DNA of 64,000 nt from positions 2,294,001 through 2,358,000 of the forward strand of contig CP014773.1 in the NCBI GenBank assembly GCA_001596135.1. Direction: 5' to 3'. Below, one piece after another: positions 8,025 through 16,741 of the stretch. This stretch comes from Mucilaginibacter sp. PAMC 26640. Lineage in GTDB: Bacteria; Bacteroidota; Bacteroidia; Sphingobacteriales; Sphingobacteriaceae. The stretch's first letter is position 1; every line of letters begins with the position of its first letter. The notes beneath the pieces are model-generated. The model made no database searches, was not told where the DNA came from, and saw only the letters and a list, made by a program, of their open reading frames with translations. The translations under genes were made by a program, and so were the position numbers.

Positions 8025-8711
8025 ATGAAAAAGATCTTATTTGCCGCAGCACTGCTACTTACAGCAACTCATGTAACTTTAGCCCAAAGTTTATTAAAGG
8101 GGACCGTGTACGAAAGTAAAAGTAACACGAAGGTGAACAACGTTTTTGTTCGGGATAATAACAACAAGCAAATAGGCCTTACTGATAAGAACGGCGATTT
8201 TACGATCAAAACCGCTACCGGGCATGTGCTGATATTTACCTCACCGGGTTATGATTCGGATACGCTTTATGTAGTTGACCTGCGCCCAAAGCGAATAGAA
8301 CTTACCTCCCAAACCATTGCTCTTAATTCAGTAACGGTAAGGTCAACCCGCCTGGCTTTTGATCCACGCAAGGAATACCCTGAGGTTTATGAAAAAAGCC
8401 GTGTATATGCCTTTTCACCATCTACCTGGTTTAGCAAGGAAGGGAAGGACGCCCGCCGCTTAAAGAAATATTTCCGGTCAGAATCTGAGCAGCGCCATAT
8501 CGATGAGGTATTCAATAAGGCTTATGTAGGCAGTATAGTGCCTTTAAAAGGCCAGGATCTGGAGAACTTTGTAACCCTTTACCGCCCAACTTACGCTTTT
8601 TTGCGAAGCAACAATTCAGAGTCGATGGTGGCTTACATTAACGATAGCTATAAAAAATTCCAGGCTTTACCGGCAGATAAGAGATCATTGCCACCGCTTG
8701 TTACGCAGTAA
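8025..8711 (+). CDS. exported protein with carboxypeptidase-regulatory-like domain
   Basis: 228 residues. A signal peptide (about 1-20, ending TLAQS) is followed by a beta-sandwich like the CarboxypepD_reg domain (about 22-110: LLKGTVYESKSNTKVNNVFV, then GLTDKNGDFTI, the usual turn). Such domains often sit on TonB-dependent receptors, but here no receptor follows. The remaining ~110 residues are basic and unlike anything I can name. It probably resides in the periplasm. The last 11 bases overlap the end of the convergent histidine kinase gene. Confidence 0.7.
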   Translation: MKKILFAAALLLTATHVTLAQSLLKGTVYESKSNTKVNNVFVRDNNNKQIGLTDKNGDFTIKTATGHVLIFTSPGYDSDTLYVVDLRPKRIELTSQTIALNSVTVRSTRLAFDPRKEYPEVYEKSRVYAFSPSTWFSKEGKDARRLKKYFRSESEQRHIDEVFNKAYVGSIVPLKGQDLENFVTLYRPTYAFLRSNNSESMVAYINDSYKKFQALPADKRSLPPLVTQ

Positions 8712-10014
8712 ACGTGCCAGGCATAAGCGGAAGGGAAATGTAAAAGGTAGTACCCTTATCTTCACTGCTTGCAAACCATATATGGCCGCCCTGCAGCTCG
8801 GTATAATCTTTACATAAAACTAGTCCAAGCCCCGTGCCATGCTCGTTTGCGGTTCCGCTGGTTGAGGAAGTGTTCATCGAAAAAATTTCTCCCTGCCTGC
8901 CCAGCGGGATCCCTGTGCCATTATCAGCTACCGATATAATACAATTGTTGCCATCGGTAAGTGTACGTAAGGCTATCCTTCCGCCTGGCCGGGTAAATTT
9001 CACGGCATTGTTGAGCAGATTTCTTACTACTATTTGCAGCATATCCGGATCTGCCTTTACAGTAATGTTTTCATCAGCAAAAGAGTCGAGGGTGATGTTT
9101 TTCTTTACGGCGATAGTTTCAAACAACTCGGTTGTAGTGGCCAGGTAAGAGCTTAGCTGTACCGCCTGCAGGCGCACAATAGTACCATCCATTTGGTTTT
9201 TGGCCCACTTAAGCAGGTTAGTGAGCAAGTCCTGGGTTTTGCCAATGGTTTCCAACAGTTTCTGTTCCATCTCTACACGTTCGTGTGTATCTACGCCGAA
9301 TTCTGTCATCACATTAAAGTATTGCTGCACCGATGCCAGCGGACTGCGCAGGTCATGCGCAATGATTGAGAAGAGCTTAACTTTTTCTGCATTTAAGAGT
9401 TCAAGGGCCAGTGTTTTTTCATCTGCAAGGTTTTTTTGTTTGGTATAGCTCCTGCGGATGGCGGCCGTGCCTGTATAAATCAATATAAGTGTTATGATGT
9501 AGGAAACCAAATTGTCTGCAAACTGCTCTGTGCGGCTGGCGTAGTGCTGCCTGATGATATCAGGGTTAAAATATTCTGACGCGGTAAGACTAACAACAAC
9601 CAATAGATTAATACCCAGCAAAAAAGGCCAAAGCCTTTTTTTTGAAACCGACATCAGTATAAAAAGGGAAGCTGCAAAAAGTAGCAGGGTAGCACCCGTG
9701 ATACCATCATTATAGTAGTAGCCTATACTTTTAATCAGGTTAACCTCGATAGCCGAAAGAATAACGGCTAGTTGCAGTTTGTTTTTTACGCGGCTCAAGT
9801 AAAAAAGATAGCCCTGGATACCTAGAACCAAAAATGCCAGGCCTGCCGATACATTAAGGTGTATAGTTAAGTTAAAAAAAAACTCAAAAAAGAGAATCAG
9901 CAGAACGAAGAATGAAAAGGTGTGGAATATTCTGCTTTCAAGGGAGAATTGGTCGGGATCACCTATCAGGAAGTTTCTATATTTTTTAAATTGAACTGTA
10001 AAACTATGGAGCAT
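8701..10014 (-). CDS. membrane sensor histidine kinase
   Basis: 437 residues. About six hydrophobic segments in residues 30-185 form a membrane sensor without an obvious periplasmic domain. The cytoplasmic part has the HisKA H-box with H220 (IAHDLRSPL), then the HATPase domain: N-box NLLNNAVKF (332-340), G1 DNGTGIP (364-370) and G2 GTGLGL (393-398). It autophosphorylates on H220 and should pass phosphate to a response regulator, which is not adjacent, so it is an orphan kinase. The signal is unknown. Confidence 0.92.
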   Translation of the reverse strand: MLHSFTVQFKKYRNFLIGDPDQFSLESRIFHTFSFFVLLILFFEFFFNLTIHLNVSAGLAFLVLGIQGYLFYLSRVKNKLQLAVILSAIEVNLIKSIGYYYNDGITGATLLLFAASLFILMSVSKKRLWPFLLGINLLVVVSLTASEYFNPDIIRQHYASRTEQFADNLVSYIITLILIYTGTAAIRRSYTKQKNLADEKTLALELLNAEKVKLFSIIAHDLRSPLASVQQYFNVMTEFGVDTHERVEMEQKLLETIGKTQDLLTNLLKWAKNQMDGTIVRLQAVQLSSYLATTTELFETIAVKKNITLDSFADENITVKADPDMLQIVVRNLLNNAVKFTRPGGRIALRTLTDGNNCIISVADNGTGIPLGRQGEIFSMNTSSTSGTANEHGTGLGLVLCKDYTELQGGHIWFASSEDKGTTFYISLPLMPGTFTA

Positions 10015-10121
10015 CAGGGATAAAAATTATCCAAATTTATATAAACAAACTGAATTTGAGGGGGGCGCAAACCACAAAATAAATATTAAGATATTGTATT
10101 TCAGAATTTAAAACATTTCCT

Positions 10122-10129
10122 TACCTTTG
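10122..10129 (+). promoter_or_regulatory. TAnnTTTG promoter -7 element of rpsU
   Basis: TACCTTTG matches the Bacteroidota -7 consensus. A TTTC at the right distance (19 bases upstream) is a weak -33 element. Transcription would begin near 10136, giving a leader of only about 20 bases that is almost entirely Shine-Dalgarno sequence. Confidence 0.6.
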
Positions 10130-10137
10130 CCATCCCT

Positions 10138-10147
10138 GAAAGGAGGT
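10138..10147 (+). promoter_or_regulatory. very strong Shine-Dalgarno sequence of rpsU
   Basis: GAAAGGAGGT is a 10-base perfect complement to the usual 16S rRNA 3' tail, 10 bases before the ATG. Neighbouring genes in this window lack such a site. In this phylum the anti-Shine-Dalgarno is held by bS21 with bS18 and bS6, so a strong site on the bS21 gene fits autoregulation. Confidence 0.8.
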
Positions 10148-10157
10148 ATTTGGGATT

Positions 10158-10349
10158 ATGATCATTATTAACGTAAAAGACGGAGAATCATTGGATAAAG
10201 CTTTAAAACGCTTTAAGAAGAAATTTGAGAAAACAGGTGTTTTGAGAGAACTGCGCAGTCGCCAGGCTTTCGAGAAAAAATCCATCACCCGTAGGCACGA
10301 AATTAAACATGCCATCTACAAACAGAATATGAATTTAGAAACCGTTTAA
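10158..10349 (+). CDS. rpsU: 30S ribosomal protein bS21
   Basis: 63 residues, highly basic, with the family core IIINVKDGESLDKALKRFKK and a lysine/arginine-rich helix to FEKKSITRRHEIKHAIYKQ. It binds the 30S platform near the 16S 3' end. The gene is preceded by an almost full-length Shine-Dalgarno match, exceptional here. In Flavobacterium johnsoniae, bS21-lacking ribosomes are known to translate Shine-Dalgarno mRNAs including rpsU itself, so this gene is probably autoregulated translationally. It is followed by a hairpin reaching to the xerC start. Confidence 0.96.
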   Translation: MIIINVKDGESLDKALKRFKKKFEKTGVLRELRSRQAFEKKSITRRHEIKHAIYKQNMNLETV

Positions 10350-10393
10350 TTTTTTCTCCGGAAAGAATTTTACGAATTTTCTTGTCACTATAA

Positions 10394-10439
10394 AAAAACT
10401 ATTTGTACATTCAATCTCTTGGGTGTTCAAATAGTTTTT
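10394..10439 (+). terminator. hairpin between rpsU and xerC ending at the xerC start codon
   Basis: Arms AAAAACTATTTG (10394-10405) and CAAATAGTTTTT (10428-10439) match perfectly around a 22-base loop, and the T-rich arm ends immediately before ATG at 10440. It can serve as a rpsU terminator and would also hide the xerC initiation region when folded. Confidence 0.55.
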
Positions 10440-11348
10440 ATGTTTTTAGGGAAATTTATACAGTACATACAATACGAGAAAAGGTACTCACCACATACTG
10501 TATCTGCCTACCAGTCGGATCTGGAGCAATTTCTCACATTTTTAAATCCGCCCCACGCCGCGCCGGCCGTTACCCACCCTTCTGAAATAACCCATCACGA
10601 CATCCGTAGCTGGATGGTGAGTGATGAAAAACTTGCACCGAGATCTGTCAACCGCAAGTTAGCTACGCTGCGCAAATACTTTAAATTTTTATTACAGGAA
10701 GGGGATATCCAAATTAATCCCACCTCACGCCTTACCGCCCTTAAGGCACCTAAGAATCTGCCTACTGTAGTAGAGAGCCAAAAGCTAACAGCTATGCTGG
10801 ATGGCCGTATGGATAAAACCGATGAACCGGTTTTTGCAGATAATTTTGAAGGCATCCGCGATAAAACAGTTATTGAGATGCTTTTTGGCACAGGTATGCG
10901 CCTTGCCGAAATTATTGGATTAAAAGAAACTGATGTGGATTTTTACGAAAAGACCATTAAAGTTTTAGGTAAGCGCAACAAGCAGAGGATTATACCGCTA
11001 AATAACGAGCTCGTACTACTGCTGAAGGATTACCTGGAGGCTAAGAAATGTGAGAATTTTCATAACAATTCCTTAACCTTGATCGTTACAAGTAAAGGAG
11101 CAGACGGATATCCGAAGCTGGTTTATTTAATAGTGCAGAAATACTTATCAAACATATCAACTCAGGAAAAAAGGAGCCCTCACGTGCTTCGGCATACCTT
11201 CGCAACAAGTTTATTAAACAATGGCGCTGATCTCAACGCTATTAAAGAGCTTTTGGGCCATGCTAACTTAAGCGCAACCCAAATTTATACCCATAATTCA
11301 GTTGAACGTTTAAAGTCTATTTACAAACAAGCCCATCCAAAGGGTTAA
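10440..11348 (+). CDS. xerC: tyrosine recombinase XerC/XerD type
   Basis: 302 residues from the ATG at 10440; a TTG at 10419 would add seven residues but lies inside the upstream hairpin. The N-terminal SAM-like domain starts FIQYIQYEKRYSPHTVSAYQ. All catalytic residues are present: R154 (GTGMRLAEI), K178, H248 and R251 (PHVLRHTFA), H274 (LLGHANL) and Y283 (IYTH). Xer recombinases resolve chromosome dimers at dif sites with a partner recombinase. Its place between rpsU and hpf, rather than near a mobile element, argues for the housekeeping enzyme. Confidence 0.92.
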   Translation: MFLGKFIQYIQYEKRYSPHTVSAYQSDLEQFLTFLNPPHAAPAVTHPSEITHHDIRSWMVSDEKLAPRSVNRKLATLRKYFKFLLQEGDIQINPTSRLTALKAPKNLPTVVESQKLTAMLDGRMDKTDEPVFADNFEGIRDKTVIEMLFGTGMRLAEIIGLKETDVDFYEKTIKVLGKRNKQRIIPLNNELVLLLKDYLEAKKCENFHNNSLTLIVTSKGADGYPKLVYLIVQKYLSNISTQEKRSPHVLRHTFATSLLNNGADLNAIKELLGHANLSATQIYTHNSVERLKSIYKQAHPKG

Positions 11349-11356
11349 AAAGGAGG
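11349..11356 (+). promoter_or_regulatory. strong Shine-Dalgarno sequence of hpf
   Basis: AAAGGAGG complements the 16S tail over 8 bases and lies 4 bases before the hpf ATG, directly after the xerC stop codon. It is the second strong site in this operon. Confidence 0.75.
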
Positions 11357-11360
11357 AAAA

Positions 11361-11708
11361 ATGAAAATTACAGTGCAATCTATTCACTTTACAGCAGATC
11401 AGAAACTGCTGAGTTTCATCCAAAAAAAGGTTGACAAGCTGGAAACATTTTATGACCACATTATTAGTGGTGAGGTTTATTTAAAATTGGAGAATGTAAA
11501 AGACGAGGCTAACAAAATAGCCGAGATCAAATTAATGATTCCTGGTAACCAGATCTTCGCAAAAGAGAAATGTAAAACATTTGAAGAAGCGACGGATCTG
11601 GCGGTTGAGAGCCTGCGTATGCAGATAGAAAAGCATAAAACCAAAAAATCGATAGCTGCCGAAGCTGCAAAAAAAGCAATTCTACTACCGACAGAAGACG
11701 ATTTTTAA
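11361..11708 (+). CDS. hpf: ribosome hibernation-promoting factor, HPF/YfiA family (short form)
   Basis: 115 residues with the beta-alpha-beta-beta-beta-alpha pattern of the family: MKITVQSIHFTADQKLLSFI, KVDKLETFYDHI, then the strands EVYLKLENV and IAEIKLMIPGNQIF, and the second helix TFEEATDLAVESL. There is no C-terminal dimerisation domain, so it is the short form. It binds the 30S decoding region in non-growing cells. It follows xerC by 12 bases and ends at a strong terminator, so rpsU-xerC-hpf is probably one unit. A strong Shine-Dalgarno sequence suggests translation rises when ribosomes lack bS21. Confidence 0.92.
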   Translation: MKITVQSIHFTADQKLLSFIQKKVDKLETFYDHIISGEVYLKLENVKDEANKIAEIKLMIPGNQIFAKEKCKTFEEATDLAVESLRMQIEKHKTKKSIAAEAAKKAILLPTEDDF

Positions 11709-11732
11709 TTAAATACAAGAAAACTAAATATT

Positions 11733-11768
11733 AAAAATCGGCAGGGTTGACACCTGCCGATTTTTTTT
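11733..11768 (+). terminator. intrinsic terminator after hpf
   Basis: Stem AAAAATCGGCAGG with CCTGCCGATTTTT, 7-base loop, followed by a run of T. Confidence 0.92.
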
Positions 11769-12095
11769 GCCTTGAACTGAGGCAGCTATTAAAGCAAGAA
11801 TTGCCAATTTACAATGCCAAACCGTGCAAGTTGAGTTAAGTAAGTGGGAAACGATACAGCCATACAAAGCTAAAATCCTATAAAATAGGGCACTCCGCTT
11901 GCCTATGAATTTTTTTGAAAAATTATTTTGCAGAGCTTTAAATTTTTGTAGATTTGCAATCCCTTTCAGAGACGGTTTAACGGCCCAACTGATATCGGGA
12001 ATGGTTCTTTAAAATAAAACAAAATAGCGCAATATTAATTTGCCGCCAATTTTCGGAATACTGCTAAAAGAGTGCTACGAATTGGTAACGATTAA
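11769..12095 (+). promoter_or_regulatory. leader region with promoter of the tRNA-tuf-secE operon
   Basis: A clear promoter is TTTG at 11927-11930 and TAGATTTG at 11949-11956, 18 bases apart, matching the Bacteroidota -33/-7 consensus. It would drive the four tRNAs and tuf from a leader of about 130 bases. I see no gene in this stretch. Confidence 0.75.
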
Positions 12096-12168
12096 GCCTC
12101 CTTAGCTCAGCTGGTAGAGCGACTGACTTGTAATCAGTAGGTCATTGGTTCGATCCCGATAGGAGGCT
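12096..12168 (+). tRNA. tRNA-Thr (anticodon UGU)
   Basis: A 73-base cloverleaf with acceptor GCCTCCT/AGGAGGC, discriminator T, anticodon loop CTTGTAA (anticodon TGT) and T-loop GGTTCGATCCC. CCA is not encoded. It is the first of the tRNA group preceding tuf. Confidence 0.96.
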
Positions 12169-12233
12169 CTGTTTATTTCGGAAATGATGTGTTTAGCTTC
12201 CAAGTAAGCACGTCAGATCCGAAATCGACAAAC

Positions 12234-12314
12234 GGGGGGATACCAGAGCGGTCAAATGGGGCGGACTGTAAATCCGCTGCTTCGGCTACGAAGGTTCGAA
12301 TCCTTCTCCCCCCA
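12234..12314 (+). tRNA. tRNA-Tyr (anticodon GUA)
   Basis: An 81-base cloverleaf with acceptor GGGGGGA/TCCCCCC, discriminator A, anticodon loop CTGTAAA (anticodon GTA), a long variable arm (GCTTCGGCT region) as expected for class II tRNA-Tyr, and T-loop GGTTCGAATCC. Confidence 0.96.
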
Positions 12315-12319
12315 CATTT

Positions 12320-12394
12320 AATTAGTGAGTTATTGAATTAGTGAAGTGAATGGTTTTTAAATCATCCAGTCACTAGATCAGTAATTCACTAATT
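12320..12394. repeat. imperfect hairpin of TTAGTGAATTAGTGA-type repeat between tRNA genes
   Basis: AATTAGTGAG...GAATTAGTGA on the left faces TCACTAG...TTCACTAATT on the right, an imperfect inverted repeat inside the tRNA transcript between tRNA-Tyr and tRNA-Gly. The same repeat type recurs between rpoB and rpoC. Confidence 0.6.
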
Positions 12395-12399
12395 ATTTT

Positions 12400-12472
12400 G
12401 CGGAAGTAGCTCAGTTGGTAGAGCGATAGCCTTCCAAGCTATAGGTCGCGAGTTCGAACCTCGTCTTCCGCT
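12400..12472 (+). tRNA. tRNA-Gly (anticodon UCC)
   Basis: A 73-base cloverleaf with acceptor GCGGAAG/CTTCCGC, anticodon loop CTTCCAA (anticodon TCC), T-loop AGTTCGAACCT and discriminator T. Confidence 0.96.
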
Positions 12473-12488
12473 CTGATGAACTAAAAAA

Positions 12489-12560
<72 letters not shown>

Positions 12561-12619
12561 CATTATATTAAGTATAATACGTTTTAAATTATAAATTAAC
12601 CTACAAACAAATATAAATC

Positions 12620-13807
12620 ATGGCAAAAGAAAAATTTGACCGCAGTAAACCGCACTTAAACATCGGTACTATCGGTCACGTTGACCACGGCAAAACAACC
12701 CTTACTGCAGCTATCACTAAAGTATTAGCTGATGCAGGTTTATCAGAAGCCCGTTCATTTGATTCAATTGACTCGGCTCCTGAAGAAAAAGAACGTGGTA
12801 TAACAATCAACACAGCGCACGTTGAGTATTCAACTGCAAACCGTCACTACGCACACGTTGACTGTCCAGGTCACGCGGATTACGTGAAAAACATGGTTAC
12901 CGGTGCTGCTCAGATGGACGGTGCAATTATCGTTGTTGCTGCTACTGATGGTCCGATGCCACAAACTCGTGAGCACATCCTTTTGGCTCGCCAGGTAGGT
13001 GTACCTTCATTGGTTGTATTCATGAATAAAGTGGATATGGTTGATGATCCAGAATTATTAGAATTAGTAGAAATGGAAATCCGCGAACTATTATCGTTCT
13101 ACGATTTTCCAGGTGATGATATCCCGGTTATTCAAGGTTCTGCCTTAGGTGGTTTGAACGGTGATGCACAATGGGTTGCTAAAATTATGGAATTGATGGA
13201 TGCTGTTGATAGCTACATCCCAATCCCTCCTCGTTTGACAGATCTTCCTTTCTTGATGCCGGTTGAAGATGTATTCTCGATCACTGGTCGTGGTACTGTA
13301 GCAACAGGTCGTATCGAGCGTGGTGTTATCAACTCAGGTGAGCAAGTAGACATCCTTGGTATGGGTGCTGAAAACTTAAAATCAACTGTTACAGGTGTGG
13401 AAATGTTCCGCAAGATCCTTGACAGGGGTGAAGCTGGTGATAACGTAGGTTTATTGTTACGTGGTATTGAAAAAACTGATATCCGTCGTGGTATGGTTAT
13501 TTGCAAACCAGGTTCGGTTAATCCACACACAGATTTCAAAGCTGAGGTGTACGTATTATCAAAAGCAGAAGGTGGGCGTCACACGCCGTTCTTTAACAAA
13601 TACCGTCCGCAATTCTATTTCCGTACAACTGACGTAACCGGTGAAATTTCATTGGCTGAAGGTGTAGAAATGGTAATGCCAGGTGATAACGTTACCATCA
13701 CTGTAAAGTTGATCAACGCTATCGCAATGGAAAAAGGCTTACGTTTCGCTATCCGTGAAGGTGGCAGAACAGTAGGTGCCGGCCAGGTAACTGAAATTTT
13801 AAAATAA
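12620..13807 (+). CDS. tuf: translation elongation factor Tu
   Basis: 395 residues, normal length. G1 GHVDHGKTT (18-26), the switch sequence RGITI, G3 DCPGHADY, G4 NKVD and G5 SAL are present, followed by the two beta-barrel domains ([23 protein letters not shown]). It delivers aminoacyl-tRNA to the ribosome as the GTP form. It is co-transcribed with the tRNAs upstream and probably with tRNA-Trp and secE downstream, the standard order in the phylum. Codon use is that of a highly expressed gene. There is no Shine-Dalgarno sequence, only an A-rich leader. Confidence 0.99.
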   Translation: MAKEKFDRSKPHLNIGTIGHVDHGKTTLTAAITKVLADAGLSEARSFDSIDSAPEEKERGITINTAHVEYSTANRHYAHVDCPGHADYVKNMVTGAAQMDGAIIVVAATDGPMPQTREHILLARQVGVPSLVVFMNKVDMVDDPELLELVEMEIRELLSFYDFPGDDIPVIQGSALGGLNGDAQWVAKIMELMDAVDSYIPIPPRLTDLPFLMPVEDVFSITGRGTVATGRIERGVINSGEQVDILGMGAENLKSTVTGVEMFRKILDRGEAGDNVGLLLRGIEKTDIRRGMVICKPGSVNPHTDFKAEVYVLSKAEGGRHTPFFNKYRPQFYFRTTDVTGEISLAEGVEMVMPGDNVTITVKLINAIAMEKGLRFAIREGGRTVGAGQVTEILK

Positions 13808-13849
13808 TTTCTTACCCTTAAAGGGTAGCAAAACGGTTAATTTTTGTGT

Positions 13850-13879
13850 AAAGTACCGGGGCAATTGTCTCGGTACTTT
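13850..13879 (+). terminator. hairpin after tuf
   Basis: Perfect arms AAAGTACCG and CGGTACTTT around a 12-base loop. The T-run is weak, so it may be a partial terminator or an RNA-processing structure before tRNA-Trp. Confidence 0.45.
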
Positions 13880-13928
13880 ATTCACAATATAAGTAACATA
13901 CTAATTTCCTTAAAAGGAAATATTATAC

Positions 13929-13999
13929 ACGGGAATAGTTCAACGGTAGAATAGAGGTCTCCAAAACCTTTGATCAGGGTTCGAATCCTTGTTCCCGTG
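13929..13999 (+). tRNA. tRNA-Trp (anticodon CCA)
   Basis: A 71-base cloverleaf with acceptor ACGGGAA/TTCCCGT, discriminator G, anticodon CCA in loop CTCCAAA, and T-loop GGTTCGAATCC. It sits between tuf and secE as in most Bacteroidota. Confidence 0.95.
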
Positions 14000-14016
14000 C
14001 TTAAGTATTAATAGAT

Positions 14017-14211
14017 ATGGCTGGCGTAGCTGAGTATATAAAAGAATCATACATCGAGTTGACCGAAAAAGTAACCTGGCCAACCTGGAGAGAACTGCAA
14101 AGCAGTGCGGTATTGGTATTAGTAGCAGCCATGATCATAGCTATGCTGATTTTTGGTATGGACCAGATCATCGGCTATGTACTTAACCAGTTTTACACAT
14201 CGTTAGCCTAA
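14017..14211 (+). CDS. secE: preprotein translocase subunit SecE
   Basis: 64 residues, the short single-membrane-segment form. An amphipathic helix with the conserved KVTWPTWREL precedes one transmembrane segment (about residues 30-55). It clamps SecY in the SecYEG channel of the inner membrane. It begins 17 bases after tRNA-Trp and is followed 15 bases later by nusG. Confidence 0.95.
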   Translation: MAGVAEYIKESYIELTEKVTWPTWRELQSSAVLVLVAAMIIAMLIFGMDQIIGYVLNQFYTSLA

Positions 14212-14226
14212 TTATATATTATATAG

Positions 14227-14769
14227 ATGAGTGATCAATTAAAATGGTACGTAGTTAGGGCTATCAGCGGTAAAGAAAAAAAGGTAAAGCAATATATTGA
14301 TGCCGAAGTTAACCGTTTAGGTATCACGCACCTTGTACCGCAGGTATTGATCCCTACAGAAAAATACTACCAGATGCGCGACGGCAAGAAAATTGCCAAA
14401 GAGCGTAACTATTTTCCGGGTTATGTTTTAATGGAGGCCGCACTTGATGGCGAATTAGAACACATCATCAAAAATATCAATAGCGTTATTGGTTTCCTTG
14501 GCGATAAACAAGGTAATGCAATCCCTTTACGTCAGGCAGAAGTTAACCGCATCTTAGGTAAGGTTGATGAAATGAGCGCACAGGGCGAAACCATGAATGT
14601 ACCATATTACGTTGGCGAGAACGTTAAAGTAATGGATGGGCCTTTTAATGGTTTCAGCGGCGTTATTGAAGAAGTGAACGAAGAGAAAAAGAAACTAAAA
14701 GTAATGGTAAAGATCTTCGGGCGCCGTACGCCGCTTGAATTGAACTACATGCAGGTTGAAAAAGAATAG
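14227..14769 (+). CDS. nusG: transcription termination/antitermination factor NusG
   Basis: 180 residues. The NGN domain starts [18 protein letters not shown] and contains [12 protein letters not shown]; the C-terminal KOW domain has [22 protein letters not shown]. It binds RNA polymerase and links it to Rho or the ribosome. It sits between secE and rplK in the canonical order. Confidence 0.97.
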   Translation: MSDQLKWYVVRAISGKEKKVKQYIDAEVNRLGITHLVPQVLIPTEKYYQMRDGKKIAKERNYFPGYVLMEAALDGELEHIIKNINSVIGFLGDKQGNAIPLRQAEVNRILGKVDEMSAQGETMNVPYYVGENVKVMDGPFNGFSGVIEEVNEEKKKLKVMVKIFGRRTPLELNYMQVEKE

Positions 14770-14964
14770 TTTTGAGCTGTGACGAGTGGGATGTTCACAT
14801 CTTAAAGTCATATCGCCAATCTATCACAACAATATAAAAATATAAAGGTTTGATTACCTGGTACGAGTTTCAAATCTCCTATCTAACAATTCAGATCTAT
14901 AAACGTCTTAAATGTTACTTAGCTTCCACTTACTAACATTGAGTTATAATTAAAACAAAGTAAA

Positions 14965-15405
14965 ATGGCAAAAGAAGTCGGTGCGATGGTAAAGCTACAA
15001 GTGAAGGGCGGCGCTGCAAATCCATCTCCTCCAATTGGCCCTGCATTGGGTGCAAAAGGTGTGAACATTATGGAGTTTTGCAAGCAGTTCAACGCACGTA
15101 CCCAGGATAAACCTGGTAAAGTGCTTCCTGTAGTTATTACTGTTTATGTCGACAAGTCTTTCGATTTTATCATCAAAACCCCTCCGGTAGCCATACAGCT
15201 TTTAGAAGCAACAGGCTTAAAGAGCGGTTCTGCAGAGCCCAACCGTAAAAAAGTTGCCAATGTAAATTGGGAACAGGTTGAGACCATTGCTAAGGATAAA
15301 ATGACTGATTTGAATGCATTTACAGTAGAATCAGCCATGAAAATGGTGGCAGGTACTGCCCGCAGTATGGGAATAACCGTATCAGGTACGGCTCCCTGGA
15401 ACTAA
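14965..15405 (+). CDS. rplK: 50S ribosomal protein uL11
   Basis: 146 residues. The N-terminal domain has [21 protein letters not shown] and the C-terminal RNA-binding domain has [11 protein letters not shown] and ARSMGI. It forms the GTPase-associated stalk base. The 195-base gap before it contains no gene and may hold regulatory sequence for the L11-L1 pair, but I could not recognise a convincing L1-binding site. Confidence 0.98.
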   Translation: MAKEVGAMVKLQVKGGAANPSPPIGPALGAKGVNIMEFCKQFNARTQDKPGKVLPVVITVYVDKSFDFIIKTPPVAIQLLEATGLKSGSAEPNRKKVANVNWEQVETIAKDKMTDLNAFTVESAMKMVAGTARSMGITVSGTAPWN

Positions 15406-15462
15406 TTGATCCGGAACATCAGGATCAAAAATTAATTAATTTATACAAATCAGTTTAAGACA

Positions 15463-16161
15463 GTGGCTAGATTAACAAAAAATCAAAAAGCGGCACTATC
15501 CAAAATTGAGGCGAACAAATCGTACTCATTAGAAGCAGCATCAGCTTTGGTAAAGGAATTAACCTTAACCAAATTTGATTCATCTGTTGACATCGATGTA
15601 CGTTTAGGTGTAGATCCGCGTAAGGCCAATCAAATGGTGCGTGGTATTGCAACCTTACCTCATGGAACCGGTAAAACTGTACGTGTATTGGTGCTTTGTA
15701 CTCCTGATAAGGAACAAGAAGCAAAGGATGCAGGTGCGGATTTTGTAGGTTTGGACGAATATATTGCCAAGATTGAAGGCGGATGGACTGATGTTGATAT
15801 TATCATAACAATGCCAAGTGTTATGGCTAAAGTAGGTCGTTTGGGTCGTATTCTCGGTCCGCGTAACTTGATGCCTAACCCTAAATCAGGTACAGTAACA
15901 CCAGAAGTTGGTAAAGCTGTAACTGAGGTAAAAGGTGGTAAAATCGATTTCAAGGTTGATAAAACCGGTATCATCCATACCTCAATAGGAAAAGCGTCTT
16001 TTCCTGCAGATAAAATTTATGAGAACGCATTAGAAGTATTGCAAACCATCTCTAAATTAAAACCATCAGCAGCAAAGGGTACATATTTTAAGAGCATTCA
16101 CATCTCTTCAACCATGTCTCCGGGTATAACAGTTGAAACTAAATCAGTAACGGGAATTTAA
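15463..16161 (+). CDS. rplA: 50S ribosomal protein uL1
   Basis: 232 residues beginning at a GTG ([21 protein letters not shown]). Family motifs include [38 protein letters not shown] and the C-terminal [13 protein letters not shown]. It forms the mobile L1 stalk and in many bacteria represses its own L11-L1 mRNA. The next gene starts 2 bases after its stop. Confidence 0.98.
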   Translation: MARLTKNQKAALSKIEANKSYSLEAASALVKELTLTKFDSSVDIDVRLGVDPRKANQMVRGIATLPHGTGKTVRVLVLCTPDKEQEAKDAGADFVGLDEYIAKIEGGWTDVDIIITMPSVMAKVGRLGRILGPRNLMPNPKSGTVTPEVGKAVTEVKGGKIDFKVDKTGIIHTSIGKASFPADKIYENALEVLQTISKLKPSAAKGTYFKSIHISSTMSPGITVETKSVTGI

Positions 16162-16163
16162 TC

Positions 16164-16682
16164 ATGAATAAAGAAGAAAAATACGACCTTGTCGTTGCTC
16201 TAACCGAGCAGATGAAAGAGTATGGTAATTTCTATATTACTGATACGTCTGATCTTACAGTTGCAAAAGTTAACAATATCCGTCGTCAGTGTTTTGAAGC
16301 TGATATCATGATGCAGGTTGCAAAAAATAGCTTAATTAAAAAAGCTATGGAAGCAGCAGGTGGTGATTTCAGCCCGATATATGATGTTTTAAAAGGTTCA
16401 TCATCTATCTTATTTTCGAAATCAGCAACTGCCCCGGCAAAGTTGATTAAGCAATTAAGAAAAAAAGGTGAAAAACCAGTTCTTAAAGCAGCATACATCG
16501 ATTCAGCAATATTTGTTGGAGATGACCAGTTAGATACTTTGATCAAATTGAAATCAAAGGAGCAACTGATTGGCGAGATAGTAGGCTTACTGCAATCACC
16601 TGCAAAAAACGTTATTTCTGCATTACAATCAGGCGGAAATATACTGGCAGGTGTTGTAAAAACATTACAGGAAAGAGGTTAA
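16164..16682 (+). CDS. rplJ: 50S ribosomal protein uL10
   Basis: 172 residues. The N-terminal RNA-binding domain (NKEEKYDLVVALTEQMKEYG, MQVAKNSLIKKA) is followed by the C-terminal helix that holds L7/L12 dimers (NVISALQSGGNILAGVVKTL). It begins 2 bases after rplA, so the two are translationally coupled. Confidence 0.97.
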   Translation: MNKEEKYDLVVALTEQMKEYGNFYITDTSDLTVAKVNNIRRQCFEADIMMQVAKNSLIKKAMEAAGGDFSPIYDVLKGSSSILFSKSATAPAKLIKQLRKKGEKPVLKAAYIDSAIFVGDDQLDTLIKLKSKEQLIGEIVGLLQSPAKNVISALQSGGNILAGVVKTLQERG

Positions 16683-16741
16683 CTAACACCTTATCAAAGT
16701 TAGATTTAAACAAAAAGCATTAAGTAAAAATAAAAAATAAA

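Noticed and set aside
14770..14964. L1-binding site in the rplK leader
   Set aside because: I could not find the expected paired motif; only expected by analogy with other bacteria.
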